Assembly: GCA_005406025.1 (NCBI GenBank)
Contig: BGZK01001458.1
Location: 1-64,000 of the forward strand
Reading direction: 5' to 3'
Length of the DNA stretch: 64,000 nucleotides
From: Eumeta japonica
Taxonomy: Eukaryota > Arthropoda > Insecta > Lepidoptera > Psychidae
Positions 1 through 12,620 of the stretch are shown here, piece after piece (positions within the stretch are counted from its first letter, which is position 1; each line of letters begins with the position of its first letter). Made by a program: the position numbers and the translations under genes. The notes beneath the pieces are model-generated. The model saw only the letters and a program-made list of their open reading frames with translations. It had not been told where the DNA came from and ran no database searches.

Positions 1-185
1 CCTTTATATAATATTAATACGCTAAGGTTAAGATTTGTGCCTCCCTTTTTAGAAAAAATCTCACAATTACTTCACATAAATTTTACATCATTTCATAGAT
101 AATTATAATTGCTTGCTCTACTGGCACCATCAACTAAAAAATGTATTATCGTTTTCGTTTTTAGAAATTATTTAATTATTAAAAT

Positions 186-205
186 TATATATATATATAT
201 ATATA
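186..205. repeat. (TA)n microsatellite
   Basis: An uninterrupted alternating TA run of about 20 bases, followed by catatatg. No function is implied. Confidence 0.9.
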
Positions 206-449
206 CATATATGCTGCCATCTAACGACTTTAATTTTGGAAACAACGTCAACATAATTAACGGTCGGTAAATTTATTGTGCAGATATTTCTTCAATCTGT
301 CATCTGAATTTCATAATGTAATACAACAAATTGAATGATTTATTTACATAATAATTACAAAAACGATAAAATAAAATGGCTAGGCGACGAACACTGGAAA
401 ATTAAGCAGAAAGACGTCGAAGTAAGTCAAATTGTATAACACCGGGTGT

Positions 450-479
450 AACACCGACTACTTCTTAGTAGTCGGTGTT
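450..479. repeat. Perfect hairpin, 13-bp arms, 4-base loop
   Basis: The arms aacaccgactact and agtagtcggtgtt are exact reverse complements separated by TCTT. The hairpin abuts a long GT microsatellite. No poly-T tract follows that would suggest an RNA polymerase III terminator. It belongs to the group of 4-base-loop palindromes discussed in the findings. Confidence 0.85.
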
Positions 480-485
480 GGTGGG

Positions 486-519
486 GGTGTATGTGTGTGT
501 GTATGTGGGTGTGCGCGCG

Positions 520-565
<46 letters not shown>

Positions 566-590
566 TGCGTGCGTGCGTGCGTGTGTGTAT
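486..590. repeat. (GT)n compound microsatellite
   Basis: About 105 bases of GT with GC interruptions (gcgcgcgc, gcgtgcgtgc). A 64-codon open frame across it is an artefact of the repeat (runs of Val and Cys). Alternating purine-pyrimidine DNA of this length could form Z-DNA. Confidence 0.9.
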
Positions 591-1362
591 ACACATGCTT
601 AAAATATTGTTAATGAAGAAGTTTTGTAATGAAAAGGAAATGAAATTAACATTTACAATAATTTTGTAAACTGATAATTATTGTACATAATTTGTGCGAA
701 TTCTCTGCACAGGGTACGTCTACTATTATATAATTCACCTAAACTCGCGTAGCGTGATTGTAGGAGATGAGTCTTAAATAGACAAACTTCATTTTTGCAC
801 ACCTATTGGCTTAAATATTTATTATATAAAAGTTTCGGACCCCTAACTTTTTAATTCTAAATCACTATAATACGTTAAGTATACTTATAGAAGTAAGCTT
901 AAAACAATATGACATGAAGTTTAATACAATATCAACACAAAATTTTAATTACATATAATTAATCTAATATCGCATTATTTAATTTCGGCTGCTCTATTTG
1001 TGGCGCTGAAAAGAAGCAGAGCGGTGACTGTATACGTATTTTTTCTCAAGACAAAAAAGGTATTAACCCATCTGAATAAGATAAAAAATTTAAGGACAAC
1101 ATAGATTGAAGTTTATCGAAGATTCAACGCCTTTTATATAAGAAAAATCGTATAACACAAAATTATACTTGATTGTGGAGTGTGATGATAACGTCTATGA
1201 TCAACCCCTTAGGCTATATAATATATCGTGGCATTTCAATCCTTTTTTATAAGTAAACGTGTCAGGATTTCAGACGTTATAGAACCTTGACGTACTTTAA
1301 TAATGAATAACAACACTCGAAATATGTGTTGCTTCAGTGGCTTCATGATAAAACATTAATTA
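591..1362. other. AT-rich noncoding stretch
   Basis: I see no convincing exon, repeat boundary or RNA gene between the GT microsatellite and the first mariner element. Confidence 0.5.
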
Positions 1363-2483
1363 TGCAAGGCGCACTGAAAATTTCTGGAATGAATGACAAA
1401 AATGACTAGGAATGGTTAAAAATGAATTTATTGTTTCTCAAAGTATTCTCCGATAACATAATATAAATGCACTTTTTCATACGAAAAAACCAGTTTTGAA
1501 AACATTTATGCCACTCCTTCCTGGTGATCATGGAAAAATGTTTTTCACACTCTTCGAGAGCCTCTTCTTGTGATGATGCAAGACGATACGACGTTTACGG
1601 TTATTCTTAGAGTTCGTCAATAACTTCCGGCAGAAAAGTGGTCGTGTACCAATCACTATTCACGGCACGACAATCCTCCAAAGCAACAGTGTCCAGTTTT
1701 ATTTTTAAAAAGAAGCACTGATCCGCTTAGACACACTTCCTTCGCACGCCACTTTGGTTGGTTTTGGTTAATCTTGATAGGCCCATACGGTCGATTGCTG
1801 CTTTATTTTGGGGTTGTAGCAATAAAACCTTGTTTCGTCACCTGTTACTATGTTCCACACCAAATTTGATGCTCCTTCCTTGAATATGGTAAACATGGCA
1901 TTGCACAAAGTGATACGGTCCGTTTTTTGGACTTTAAATTGTGTGGGATTAACCGCGAGCACAGCTTTTCATACCCAAATGTTTGTATAGGATTGATTGT
2001 ATTTTACTCATTCCTATGCCTAAGGATACCGAAATTTCATGGTAGGTCATGAGCCTGTTTGTTTCGATCATATAGCACACAGAGTCGATGTTTTCGTTGT
2101 TAACAGTGTTGGACGGGCGACCACCACGAAATTCATCATTGAGATTAATACGACCGAACTTGAATTCTGCCAACCAGTTATAAACAGTCGTCCTGCATGG
2201 CGCTTTATTGCCAAAAGCAGTTCGAAGCTGAGCGAGACTCTACTGTTCAGTTAAATTACACTTAAAATTATAGAAAATCATACTACTAAAATTTTCATGA
2301 CTAAATATATAACAATAAAAACACAATTTTCAAAATAACGCCATAATGTAAAAACAATTCATAGTTAAATGAAAAAACAAGCTTTTTTTCTACAGCCATA
2401 GTTCCATTCCCAAAAGCGGTAATTACTTTTTAAATATGGTTTATAAAAGTGACTAGTTCCAGAAACTTATAGTGCGCCCCACT
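1363..2483 (-). mobile_element. Mariner-like element, internally deleted and decayed
   Basis: Terminal inverted repeats share gcgcact..aa.tttctggaa (about 1368-1390 and, inverted, 2458-2479), and TA dinucleotides at 1361-1362 and 2484-2485 fit a mariner TA target duplication. On the minus strand, 2173-1949 encodes the paired-like DNA-binding region (EFKFGR, GGRPS, SLGIGMSKIQSIL, HLGMKS). A shifted frame at 1962-1768 carries the first catalytic motif VTGDET followed by KQQSTVWA. Further on come WYTTTFLPEV-like and LHH remnants, then the C-terminal motif CFQNWFFRMKKCI at about 1530-1440. Everything between LHH and the C-terminus is deleted, removing the second and third catalytic aspartates. 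Stops and frameshifts show it is dead. It resembles the insect mariner group with KQQS after the first motif. Confidence 0.85.
1768..2173 (-). pseudogene. Mariner transposase pseudogene (DNA-binding and first catalytic parts)
   Basis: Two overlapping open stretches on the minus strand (2173-1949 and 1962-1768) encode the helix-turn-helix segment and the D1 region of a mariner transposase, joined by a frameshift near 1955. The C-terminal remnant lies separately at 1530-1440. The protein cannot be functional because the later catalytic region is missing. Confidence 0.8.
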
Positions 2484-3049
2484 TAATACAATAACCAATT
2501 TAAACCGAAATACTTATTGAAATAGTTCAAGTAGAACGACCATACGAGAAAAAGATGAATATGCACACATACATCTTTTTAATTTTTCTGTGGCATCGCC
2601 GTAGTCGAGTAAAAATACGATATAAACAAACGTCACGGAACCGTTGCAATTGAATTTTTTCACAATAATTACATTCGGATAGCGGCTGTGAGTAATTGGT
2701 GAGCGCTGCGAAACGACAGGTGTGAGCCCCGCGCTCTATCGGAATCGACGGAGCGGGCCGCGCGCGCCCGCGCAAACGGCTACCACTTTTCCTACGACGC
2801 CCCGTGTCGGCAGATCGAGCGTTTTTTAAGGGGCATAAGCCGTTCTACTGCCGTATTTGCCCCGGCACATAAAGATATGTCAAAAGAATTATTGCACGAA
2901 CGACGGCATATATTTCGCGATGCTTCATATGTATGTATGTAGTATCGGTCGGAATAGGTGTTTGCGCGCCGTTGAAAAGAAAAAATATCGAGTACATCCG
3001 GAGGTTGGAACCTGTGTCCACGGAAGCTCGTAAATCAGCGGCGTTCGCG

Positions 3050-3470
3050 CGTCGCTAAACCGGCCGATATTAATGGAGGTCGCGGCGGCGCGGCGACCGC
3101 GGACGCCGCGCCCTCTACAAATACGTTTTATTACCGCGCCGCCTCTAATGGACCCTCGGGGACGGGATGAGCGCTCCGTGCCCATGCGTTGTTGTTTTAA
3201 TCGTCCCGGTCGCGAAGGCTCCGCCGGCCGGGGCCGGATCGCGGCGGTGTCCGTCAGCGATGACGTCTTCAGTACATTGTTTAGACCGCCACCGAAGAGG
3301 CGGACACTGCTCGAGCGAGAGGCGCCCGCCGTCATCGGACGGCTTTCACGCCGGCTCGGCTCGCCGAGACGTGTACAGGAAGAGACGGCGCGGGCGTCCC
3401 TACAAATCCTTTCCGTGGCAGAACAAAGCCGCTGGCCGCCCGCCGCCACCCGCCGTCCCTAAATAAAATA
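3050..3470. other. CpG-rich island with chance ORFs on both strands
   Basis: GC content and CpG density rise sharply here. Open frames of 129 and 99 codons (plus) and 174 codons (minus) overlap each other. All are rich in Arg, Pro, Ala and Ser, show no recognisable domain, and exist because GC-rich DNA lacks stop codons. I treat the island as noncoding, possibly regulatory. Confidence 0.55.
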
Positions 3471-3559
3471 TAAACGTCCGTTCTCGGGTCCGACGCCTCG
3501 TCCGACCGCACCCCGTTTTCGTTGAGAAAAGATGTCATGTCGGTATACAAGAATTATAA

Positions 3560-3752
3560 ATTACTAGCTTTTGCCCGCGGCTCCGCCCGCAAAAATGAAA
3601 AAAAATTGGGTATGATTTGCGTAATATCTGAACGTCTCCATCCTGTAAAACCTGTGAAGGTCTACGTCCCGAAAACAATAATTATGCCAAATTTCAAATC
3701 GATCGAACTATAGTTTCGAAGATTTCGTGAGTCGTCAGTCAGTGGTATTTCG

Positions 3753-3796
<44 letters not shown>
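3560..3796 (+). repeat. Lepidopteran interspersed repeat module ending in (TA)n
   Basis: It starts with agcttttgcccgcggct, a module I know from many moth and butterfly intergenic sequences. It continues through 'atgccaaatttcaa..cgatc' and 'gatttcgtgagtc' to a TA run at 3757-3796. The order suggests the 3' end of a non-LTR element or a non-autonomous derivative with a microsatellite tail. Fragments recur at 24590-24640 (tttgctcgcggctgcgcccgcg), 27068-27090 (atgccaaatttcaagtcaatc) and 38820-38840. Confidence 0.65.
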
Positions 3797-3797
<1 letters not shown>

Positions 3798-4249
3798 TCG
3801 AAAGGCTTGGAAGCTTATTATTGTGAAAGATCTATAATCATTACAATACCTCTCCGTATTTTTACAACATATATTCACCATTTTTGTCGTATAACAAAAA
3901 AGGGAAGAGATTTTTTTATAATCATCCCATAACTCCTAAAATGGATTACGATGTGTGCGCAACGTAGGATTCTTGTACGTCAACAAGCGATGCAATTATA
4001 ATGAGGATTTACAACTGTCTTGCAGGAACATGAGGTCGAAATAACGCCTTCGATTATAAATGAAATACCACTGTCAGTACCCCGATGACCGTGAACCGGC
4101 AGAGGTAACATTCCCTTTGTCGTCATTATAACTAGAGCGGAAGACGGTCACCGGCCCAGGATCGCGCCACATTCTTTGTATGTGGGTATTCGCACCACCG
4201 CTTACGCATTTTACAATGAAACCTACACGGTCTACTCAAACCCGACGGC

Positions 4250-4480
4250 GATCTTCAGAACGAAAAGGTGTCGGCGGCGAACCGCCCTCGGTGCTCGGTT
4301 CGGCCGTGCCATTGCTTTGTCCGCGCGCGGCGAGTGCGGCGGCGCGGGGCGGGCGGCGGCGCAGGGCTAGGGCGCGATCGATAGCGCTCACGTGCGCGCC
4401 ACGCCGCCCGCCGCCGCCGCCGCCGCCGCCGTCGGCGTCGACTCACTCTTTGTTCTCGCTCCGCAAACTCACCGACGGGC
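4250..4480. other. CpG-rich island with (CCG)n tract
   Basis: A CCG/CGC tract runs at about 4402-4431 inside a GC-rich stretch, with an E-box CACGTG at 4389-4394. Long Arg-, Ala- or Pro-rich frames on both strands are by-products of composition. Confidence 0.6.
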
Positions 4481-4674
4481 ACGCTGACGTGCCGTCTACA
4501 CCGTCGGTGGCGCTGGCCGCGGTCAGCGCTCTTTCGGCTGTTGCTGTTGGCGATTTCGTCTTTGCACGTATCTACTACGTCGATATTTTCCCGCGAGCAT
4601 TCTTAATTATAAACATTGCACTTAGCTGTGATACATCTTCGCGGAAGAATCATAGCGATACCTATTATTTATGA

Positions 4675-5575
4675 GTACATACAACACGTAAGGAAATTTA
4701 CAATGACTTAAAATAGTATCGGTCAGTTTACAGAATTTGTTTGTTTTCATGTTAGGAGCCTGCATATTCATTGCTGTATCGTAGGTATCGTTGTTGATAT
4801 TACATACGTACTTCTCAAGGGGGAGATTCCATTGCTCGCTCGCTATGAAAAGACTCTTGAATCCGTCTCGTTGTTGCACTCTTGCTAACGGATCGCTCTA
4901 ATTGCAGTACCGAGCCGGAGCCGTATCGACCGGACGCCCCCGGACGCAGTTCACGCGAGCGGCGCGAGCCGACGACGTACTTCGGAAATCGCATATGGCA
5001 ACCGGCTCGTCGTTGCTAATGACCTTCCTAATTTTACACGACATTTTCACATTTTGCACAGAGTACTTATTGAACTTTAACAGAAACCTATTGAAGATTT
5101 GTTTGAGAATGAAAAAATTAACATTTTTCACATAAATAATAAGAAATAAACTATTATCATACGAATTTTCTTGTCGATTTTAATTCCTTAAACGCAACAT
5201 TATTAAAATCATTACAATATTCACCGATAAGAAAAATTTCGACTTAAATGCATAACGCTACAATTTATAAAAAATATGCTCCAAAATATAAAAGTAGCAC
5301 ACATTATAACGTATCCTATAATCAGCCTACGAGTTGTGTACCCAAATACGTATTATAATTTGGGGTCCTTAAGCATGTACTAGGACTAAACTAGGTCTCC
5401 CAATATTCTACATGACCTACTTGTTCGACTGCACTCTCGACTATATATACTAACGATACATTGGGGTACAGAATTGGAGGGGAACTTTAAAAATCCTTTA
5501 CATTATCATACATTCGACTCTTTTCAGAATTTTTGATTCTCCGTACGAATTGATGGGTGTGATCTCGATGATGAC
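4675..5575. other. AT-rich noncoding stretch
   Basis: I see no coding or repeat structure that I can support. A pyrimidine-poor acceptor-like ttgcag near 4905 opens short frames with no recognisable content. Confidence 0.4.
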
Positions 5576-5760
5576 GTGATTTTAGTTGAGCCGATTGATA
5601 ATCGGAAACGAAAGCGGTCTGCGACCGTAATTGGGAGTAGAATGGAGATCGAAAGAAAAATAACGGAAAATAGAAGCGAGAGCACAAGCGGCATCGATAC
5701 AGACAGCGCAATCGAGACCGAAACCAAAACCTGTGCCGAGACGAGGACAAGATCCTCTTA
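5576..5760 (-). repeat. Degenerate hexamer-like repeat (GATTCC/GATCTC family)
   Basis: Short words such as gatcgaaa, atcgatac, aatcgagac and gaaacgaaag recur every six or so bases. The reverse strand reads as gattcc/gatctc/ggtttcg words. The same texture appears at 14440-14525, 15230-15325, 17268-17345, 24655-24960 and 54231-54440. The open frames here are Arg/Ser/Thr/Glu-rich by-products. Confidence 0.45.
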
Positions 5761-5879
5761 ATAAATGAAGTTCTGAATGCCCACCACATCATACGGAGGC
5801 AGCCACAAGCGAACGCTAGTACGAGGTAAATATAGACGTAAAATTGCACGTCACGCATGAGCACATTCGTCTAGAATAA

Positions 5880-8800
5880 AAACAAACCAACATTTTTAGT
5901 ACGACGGTAATTTCATCTAACCTAACCTAATGCGCGACAACAGCGCATTGTTCGACGCAATCGCCCCCAAACTGAGAAACAAGATGACGTCGAACGCTCG
6001 CGCGGTGCTCGTAGGTGTAGCGCTGCCGCTGTGCACTGCTGCTCCGGTATCGCTCGAGGTTGCGTTTGTTTGTGCACAGGGCGGGCGTGTCGGCGGCGTG
6101 GCGTGTTACCGACGCTAATTAATGCAAGCGCAACGATGCTCACAGTTATAAAATGCTGTGAAAATTGCGTTGCGTTTTTATTTAAAAAAATATACATCGG
6201 ACTAGATTTTCGTTGCCGATTACACGTGATTCATTTCAGCTTTCTACTGCTAATTTGTGTAAACTACCGTTCCAACGGCCATCTTCGAATAGTCAATATT
6301 AGATATCAAAAAAACACAATGCCTGCAGCCAGTAATTCAGTAAGATAATAAACAGTCTAAATCATAAACTATCCGAATGTTCTAAGCCATAGTATTGTAA
6401 AGAGTCAACCTGACGCATTATTTCTTAAATGAAAAAGGATAAAACATAACCTCTGTACCGAAGAACCATAAATACACATAAGTACATACATACACATATA
6501 CACAACAGCACACACTGTCGTGATTGTGTCACCAAACTCTATAATCTACGTACCAAACTTTACCTTTTTTTTTTTGTCCGAGAAAATAGGCTGTATCAGA
6601 CCGCCAGACAGACACGCAAATGACCCTTTAAGAATTCCATTTTATTATCGGATTTATAATTTTAACCATAATACGTAGACAACCGACAATTATAATTCGA
6701 TGAGTCTCATACAGCGGAAAATCATGTGGAAAGAGCGAACGAATAAAGAAAGTCTTTGACATGGAGTTCTTTGAATGGTACCATTTCCTCAACGTAGAAA
6801 AACCTTGGTAAAAAATGCGCGTAAGGCGTCAAAAGAGAAGAGTATAAAGGATACCAATTCTGAGGAAGCCCGTTGCCGTATACCCGCCCACACACTTCAT
6901 TCGACATTGGGCGTATTTATTTAGGTCGAAACCAAACTGCGTACACTAAAATACTTGAAAGCAAATGAGATGTCACCTTCGTATCGATTTAATTATAAAA
7001 ATCTGCGACGCGAGTCGGCGGCCGTAGTACATTTTGGGTACCGCTCGAATAAAATACGCGACACATCGGTAACGAATATCATGAATTTGAACATATCCGA
7101 AAAACAAGGTTACATAACTGCGCTTACGGTTGCCAAACCCTGGAGTGTCTAATATTAGTAATAGGTAGGTAGTTAGTATCAATTCCGAGAAGAGGCGGGC
7201 CGGCGTTATACAACGTCGGTCATGCCGCGGGCGGCGTGCAGTACGCCGCGACACCTCGCCGCGCGCGCACGCCAAATAAATTAAGGTACCAAGGTTGCCG
7301 CTATTTTTGTTTACGAAAAATATCATAATTCATGACAGATTATTTTCGTGTTCGCGGAGAGATTGGTAATTCTTAATTTAAAATAATTGCGAGCGGTTTG
7401 CTTTCAACGTTAAGGCCCCTAATATAATTTCTCAGTCACGGAATCCCAGCATTAAGATTGAAATAGTTCTGATTAACGACATTAGAAATTTAAATCATTA
7501 GCAGTTCATCAAAGGAGTGATCTGTATAAAAGAAAAATCCCATAGATCAAACAATTCAATACCCACATTTGAACAAGTCTTAATTGTAATAGCCATATAC
7601 CACTAGTATGGTCTAGTTTATAGAATTAAATTCGCATTCACCCGCAATTCGTTCATATGAACATAAAATATCCTTCGTCTTTCATATCGATACCGCGATA
7701 GTCTCGCTATCGATTCTTATTCCATCCCGGTGATTCTGTTCTCGGTTCCGTATAGCCATAACATATGATGTATGGCTATAACATTTAATATGCCTTATAA
7801 TCGACCAAAGTGCGAACGCAATAATATTGCAAGTTCGCGACGAAAAACCGCAGGCAAATTGCTAACACTGCTATTATAGGAATTAATTTTCTAAACGTGA
7901 TCTACTGCGTCTCGGATAAGTACGGACGAACCCATAAAGACCCTTCGCGCAAAGAGGACGGGGGACGGGAACGAGGACCTAACCTAACCTAGTTCGAAAT
8001 AAACAGTTTCTAAGTTAACCCAGGTCCATGCTGTAATTTTATCGACATCGATTCAGTTGTTTAATCGTGAAAAAATGAATACATATAAATTCAGAAATCT
8101 TAATGTTTGTACTAATGCGATTCATCGTAAAACCTAAAAGAACATAAATGTCTTGGATTCCTAGTTTGCTAGTTACTGTTATGTTTGTGCGCGTGTGTGA
8201 GTGGGTGTATTTGCGTGTGCGGGAGTGTGATCGTTGTTAATAAGACGGACGCCTAAAGTCAAATGAATTATTAAAGTACAGGCGCTATAAAAAGGCATAG
8301 TAGCCTTGTGTTGCACCGTGACGCAACTGCCGCGGCTGTGATGTTATAGACGTTCACCCGCAGGCGCAGTGGTTATAACGTCAGCTCGCAGTTGACAGAG
8401 CGCACACGCAAAGTAAAAGCCTTTCAACTTGCTCAGGTAGCTACAGATTTATGTCCTCGATACGTATGGCCGTCCCAACACGCTGATCTTACAAATTAAA
8501 CTCAGCTCACTATTCACTGCCATCTCTATCTATATCTATATACCCGCTATCCGGACAAATGAAAATTCCAAATCTGTACTTCGGGAAATCTTATTCCTTT
8601 AAGCGAGCAATTCTTGTATATATCTAAATTTATACACGGCTATCTCGGAAACGGCCCCTAGGACTTCGATATAAATTTTTAATTTGACAAATATCGCTTT
8701 TCAAGTGTATCTATGTAGGTGTTTTCTCTGGAAAAGCGAAATAAAAATATTAAATGTTGCTTAACTTAGCGCGCTTTAGCAGAATTTTGACGTAATTACG

Positions 8801-10230
8801 TCGTCGCTGTGGTATCGTTCTCAACGATAAATAGCATTAGACGACGTGGATTTACATAGGGCACTATACGTGTTACTATCATTAATGCATACTTACATCT
8901 AAATATTTACTGTTGACAGTGGACAGCAACTTTTCTCGTGAAAAGTTATCATCATATGTTTCCGCGGTTGCGCTCGCAAAACGCCGAGAAAAGTTCGGTC
9001 GGCCAGGTATCACTTTAAATAATACAAAAAGCTAACGCCCGGTGCACACGCACGGAGAGGGCCGGTCGTAGCGCGGCTTCCATTTCGGGTACGACAAGGA
9101 CGCGAACTCGGTTACCGCTAAGTTTACGGCCCCCTTGCGGCGCGTACGCAGACGGCTTTATTAGGTAGAGTATATCGGCGCGCCGAGCCGACGACCTAAT
9201 ATTTCGTGAGCCGCGTACGGCGTCGAGCACTCCTCCCGAGAAATCACCTCCAAAAAGCGGTTTCAAGCGAAGTGTTACCACATAATAATAATACATTATT
9301 TTATCTTCTGATAATACCCGCTTCGGTAGCGCGTTTATGAAAGCTGTTAAAGATTTTGTTTTTATAGACGTGGAAAAACTGATTGAATGCTTTTATGTAA
9401 CAGCTGGATTTTTTATAGGATCGTTATTTTAAAATCTATATAAATAAATATAGGGTTGCCATCTACATATTTTAAAAAAAACGAGACAATACGCAAATCC
9501 AAAACTGCAGTGTTTTGGTAAATACAAATGAAGAAGTATTTGATTAAAAAAAAAATACATGACTTTTGAAAAATAAAAGTACTTGATTTAAACTTAGTTT
9601 TCAATATAATTGATCAATACGACTGCTGCTACCTTGGAAATTGGAGTGGTTTCAATTTGAGAAATTTCCATGCTGATTAAGAACTTGTAACAAGCTTAAA
9701 GGAGTTAGCTCTAGCTTTGAAAATAGAGATGAAAAAACGTGCTGTAATTCAGAACACTGAGCTTAAAATTATGTGCTTTTAAAGAAATTAAAATGGTTCT
9801 AGAATCTTTTACGTAAAAAGGTATATCTTACGTATTGTCAACAATGGTTAGTGATTGTATGTCCGTTCAGATGCCCGCTACTTTGAGACCATTGTAATGT
9901 TATTATTACTAAATAACTTTTAATAAATTAACTATTAAGGGCAATTAATAAAGAGTTACTGTTTAACGTATAAGGTGCCGGCCTAAATAAAGGGAGACAT
10001 TTTATTATTGCCACAATCTAATATTACGCATTAGCAGTTATTTTGATTTTTGTTTCATATTTATAACATTATGAGAAATGAAATAAAAGTGAAATGAAAT
10101 GAAAAATATCCTCCACAAAAATATTTTTCACAAAATTATAACTTTTCAATTTACACCTTTAACTACTTACCAATTTATCTTTTCTTAAGATTTTATTTCT
10201 ATTAAGACAAATAAAATATCCATTATTATA
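5880..10230. other. Noncoding stretch, no gene seen
   Basis: This 4.3-kb span is mostly AT-rich, with modest GC-rich patches at 5990-6110, 7195-7270 and 9040-9250. It holds an imperfect hairpin, tatagccata / tatggctata, at 7751-7780, and a gggttgcc word at 9452 like the termini of the 23.4-kb element. No ORF shows domain-like content. Confidence 0.4.
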
Positions 10231-11133
10231 TTAGGTTGGAAAAAAATTTTTTTCGTATTTTATAATGAAAAAATTGCAGTAAAGTCTTTTGCTTGTGCTG
10301 TTTTTCTCTGGTTCCTTTTGATGCCCTTAAATAGATAACATTTAAAAAAATAAAAGGTAAAAACGGTGTCCCGCCATTTTTCTATTGTTTTTCTGTTCAC
10401 CAAAATGAGTGAGCCTAACATAGAAATTCGATACATTTTGAGGTTTTATTACAAAAGAGAGAAAAATGCCACACAAGCCGCGAAAAAATTAGTGACGTTT
10501 ATGGACCTAATGCAGTGTCGGTAAAAGTAGCACAAAATTGGTTCAAGAGTTCTCAGTCGGGTAATGTTGATGCCAAAGATGAACCTCGCTCTGGTCGGCC
10601 TGTTACGGATAAATTCGATGCAATTTTGGAAAAAGTAGAGCAAAAGTGGTTTATTAGTTCTTACGACATCGCTGAAGAGCTAGGAATTGACCACAAAACA
10701 GTTTTGACCCATTTGAACCTTTCTACCTATTGATCTCTACTACCAACAGCTGATGAGACTCAAGTAAGAAGTAGAAAAAAAAACAGCCGGCACTGATCAA
10801 CAGAAAGGATGTGATTTTTCACCATGATGACGCCAAACCACATACACCTTTGGTCACTCAGGAAATACTGAGAGATTTTGACCTGTTTCGGTCTTTTCAG
10901 AATTCTTTAGGTAGTATTAGGTTAACGTGAAAAGAAGACTGTCAAAACTATTTGTCGCTATTTTTTGATGAGAATTTTCAAAATTTCTACAGCAATGGAA
11001 TTATGTGACTACCTACAAAATGGCACAAGTTGTTGAAAAAAATGGCACATATATACTATTATTAAATGTAAATAAAATCTGATGAAAAATGAAGTCGAAT
11101 TTGTATATGAAATACGAAAAAACTTTTACCTAT
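10231..11133 (+). mobile_element. Mariner element (mori-like group), internal deletion derivative
   Basis: The left end ttaggttgg..tttttcgtattt and right end aaatacgaaaaaac..acct form inverted repeats typical of a widespread insect mariner group, inserted at TA-rich sequence. Transposase coding begins at ATG 10405 (MSEPNIEIRYILRFYYK), then shifts frame near 10485. It continues from 10515 as WFKSSQSGN, DEPRSGRPV, FDAILEKVEQ and SYDIAEELGIDHKTVLTHL. Around 10740 a large deletion joins this to the region after the second catalytic motif (HHDDAKPHT) and then to FRSFQNSLGSIRLT and NFYSNGIM. The first catalytic motif and the third aspartate are missing. Dead copy. Confidence 0.88.
10405..10733 (+). 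pseudogene. Mariner transposase N-terminal pseudogene
   Basis: The frame from 10405 and the frame from 10515-10733 together cover the two helix-turn-helix motifs. A one-base deletion in an A-rich run near 10485 breaks them. The GRPV linker and DIAEELGIDHKTV recognition helix are clear. The downstream catalytic domain is largely deleted. Confidence 0.85.
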
Positions 11134-11409
11134 AGTATAATTTTATTACTGATTGCAAAATTCTTTAAAAAGTGGAAATTATCAATTTATTCTGAACGTT
11201 CACATATCAAAATCTCATGAATGTGTTTGACTGATTCAATTCTCTATGAATGAAATTTTAGTTAATTTATATAATAACAGAAACTAGAGCCAACTTTGAA
11301 AAACATTAATTGATATATTACATCAGTAAAACTAGCCTCTATGATACGAAAGGTGTTTCTGGAGTAACAATGAAAAAAGAAAAATTTTGTAGATTATTGT
11401 ACTGTGCAG

Positions 11410-11455
11410 AGAGATTTTCAATAGATACCTGACTAGGTATCTATTGAAAATCTCT
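11410..11455. repeat. Perfect hairpin, 21-bp arms, 4-base loop (GACT)
   Basis: The left arm 11410-11430 and right arm 11435-11455 are exact reverse complements (agagattttcaatagatacc then T). Nothing around it suggests an RNA gene. It is one of the 4-base-loop palindromes in the findings. Confidence 0.9.
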
Positions 11456-12384
11456 CCACTGACTAAATGACGTATGAGTATTATACATTCGATGCGGTTT
11501 TGCATAACACGCCAGTGTCTATGTATGTCAAATCTCACTGCAGACGCGGGACAAGCGGGACAATTTTGTTTGGAAAACGGCAGTTGTGAGTCCCTCAGCA
11601 ACGATATTTCGGATATAAAATAAATTTCCGACAAACGGTATAATGCGTACTTGTACCGTTAATTTTTTTATTATTATTTTTATTTTCAACGTTCATGAAC
11701 TGCATTGTTAATTTAAGACAATTATCAACGAATTTTTTAATGATGTTACAAGTATATTTTGATTGAATTCATTAATTCTCTTACCCTGTCCTTCTCTATT
11801 TGTATTCGTTGAGCGTGGCCAAATAGATAATTCAATATTTATTCTCCTTTTCCGTAACAACTTTTTTTTACTTTTTATTTCTTCTTTAAATATAGTATTT
11901 TTTTTTTTAATTTTTAAACATCTAATTTTTTTTTCGCTGTCGTAATTTATAATTATTTAATTTTTCATCTTAAATACCATTTTGGCATTTAACATTGACT
12001 TCTGAACAGCGAGATCGTTCACATAATTAGATTTTTTTTTAAATAGGACTTTTTTTCATTTATCATTAATATTTTCTAATGTCGACTGTCATGTGAAAAA
12101 TGTAAGAATTGTCACGATACCACACAATGGATTTAGGCGTTTAAAAGTTACGGTAGAATAAATAAACTGACTCAGGTACATACATAATATATTTTAATGA
12201 ACCCTGAAAACAAAGCACTCATTTTTTGAACAGTCGTGCAGAAAATAGAAAAAGACACGGCGTGTCCAAGTAATATAAATCATAAGAGAGGTAGTGATTT
12301 GTCTCTGGTAAAAGTATGAGGATAAGAACACTTTTTACTTCTACGTTACACTTTATGGTCAGTTTTATTGTAATTATGTTACCT
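11456..12384. other. AT-rich noncoding stretch
   Basis: Poly-T and poly-A runs dominate, and I see no gene or repeat boundary. Confidence 0.4.
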
Positions 12385-12620
12385 GCGAGCGGCGGCGGCT
12401 CGGTGGTCAAGTGCATTGCATTGGAAACCGGAAGGCGCCGGGTTCGGACCTGACCTCGGACAAATTGCCCGATGAGTTTTCAACTTCTGTGAAATCACAC
12501 CACACGCTCCGTGCCTCGGAGAGCACGTCTAGCCGTCACTCACAAACGTAGTCAACACAATGATGACTGTGGTTGCTGACAACCCCCGACCTTCATCAAG
12601 CCAGCGTGGAGGACTGAATA
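12385..12620 (+). repeat. tRNA-headed SINE with lepidopteran-type body
   Basis: The head 12386-12455 reads as a tRNA relic: an A-box-like ggtggtcaagtgc and a B-box-like gggttcggacct. The body contains tgcctcggagagcacg, agccgt and 'ttcatcaagccagcgtgg', which I recognise from abundant moth SINE/LINE tails. RNA polymerase III would have transcribed an intact copy. Target-site duplications were not resolved. Confidence 0.7.

Noticed and set aside
475..669. 64-codon ORF over the GT microsatellite
   Set aside because: Val/Cys/Arg runs are the direct translation of the repeat, and the putative start is not an ATG.
2925..3462. Overlapping 174-, 129- and 99-codon ORFs on both strands
   Set aside because: All lie in one CpG-rich island, overlap in several frames, are Arg/Pro/Ser-rich, and show no domain or splice sites; GC-rich DNA simply lacks stops.
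4180..4674. 164-codon plus-strand ORF
   Set aside because: It spans a (CCG)n tract giving poly-Pro/Arg/Ala. It has no recognisable domain and is mirrored by an Arg-rich minus frame.
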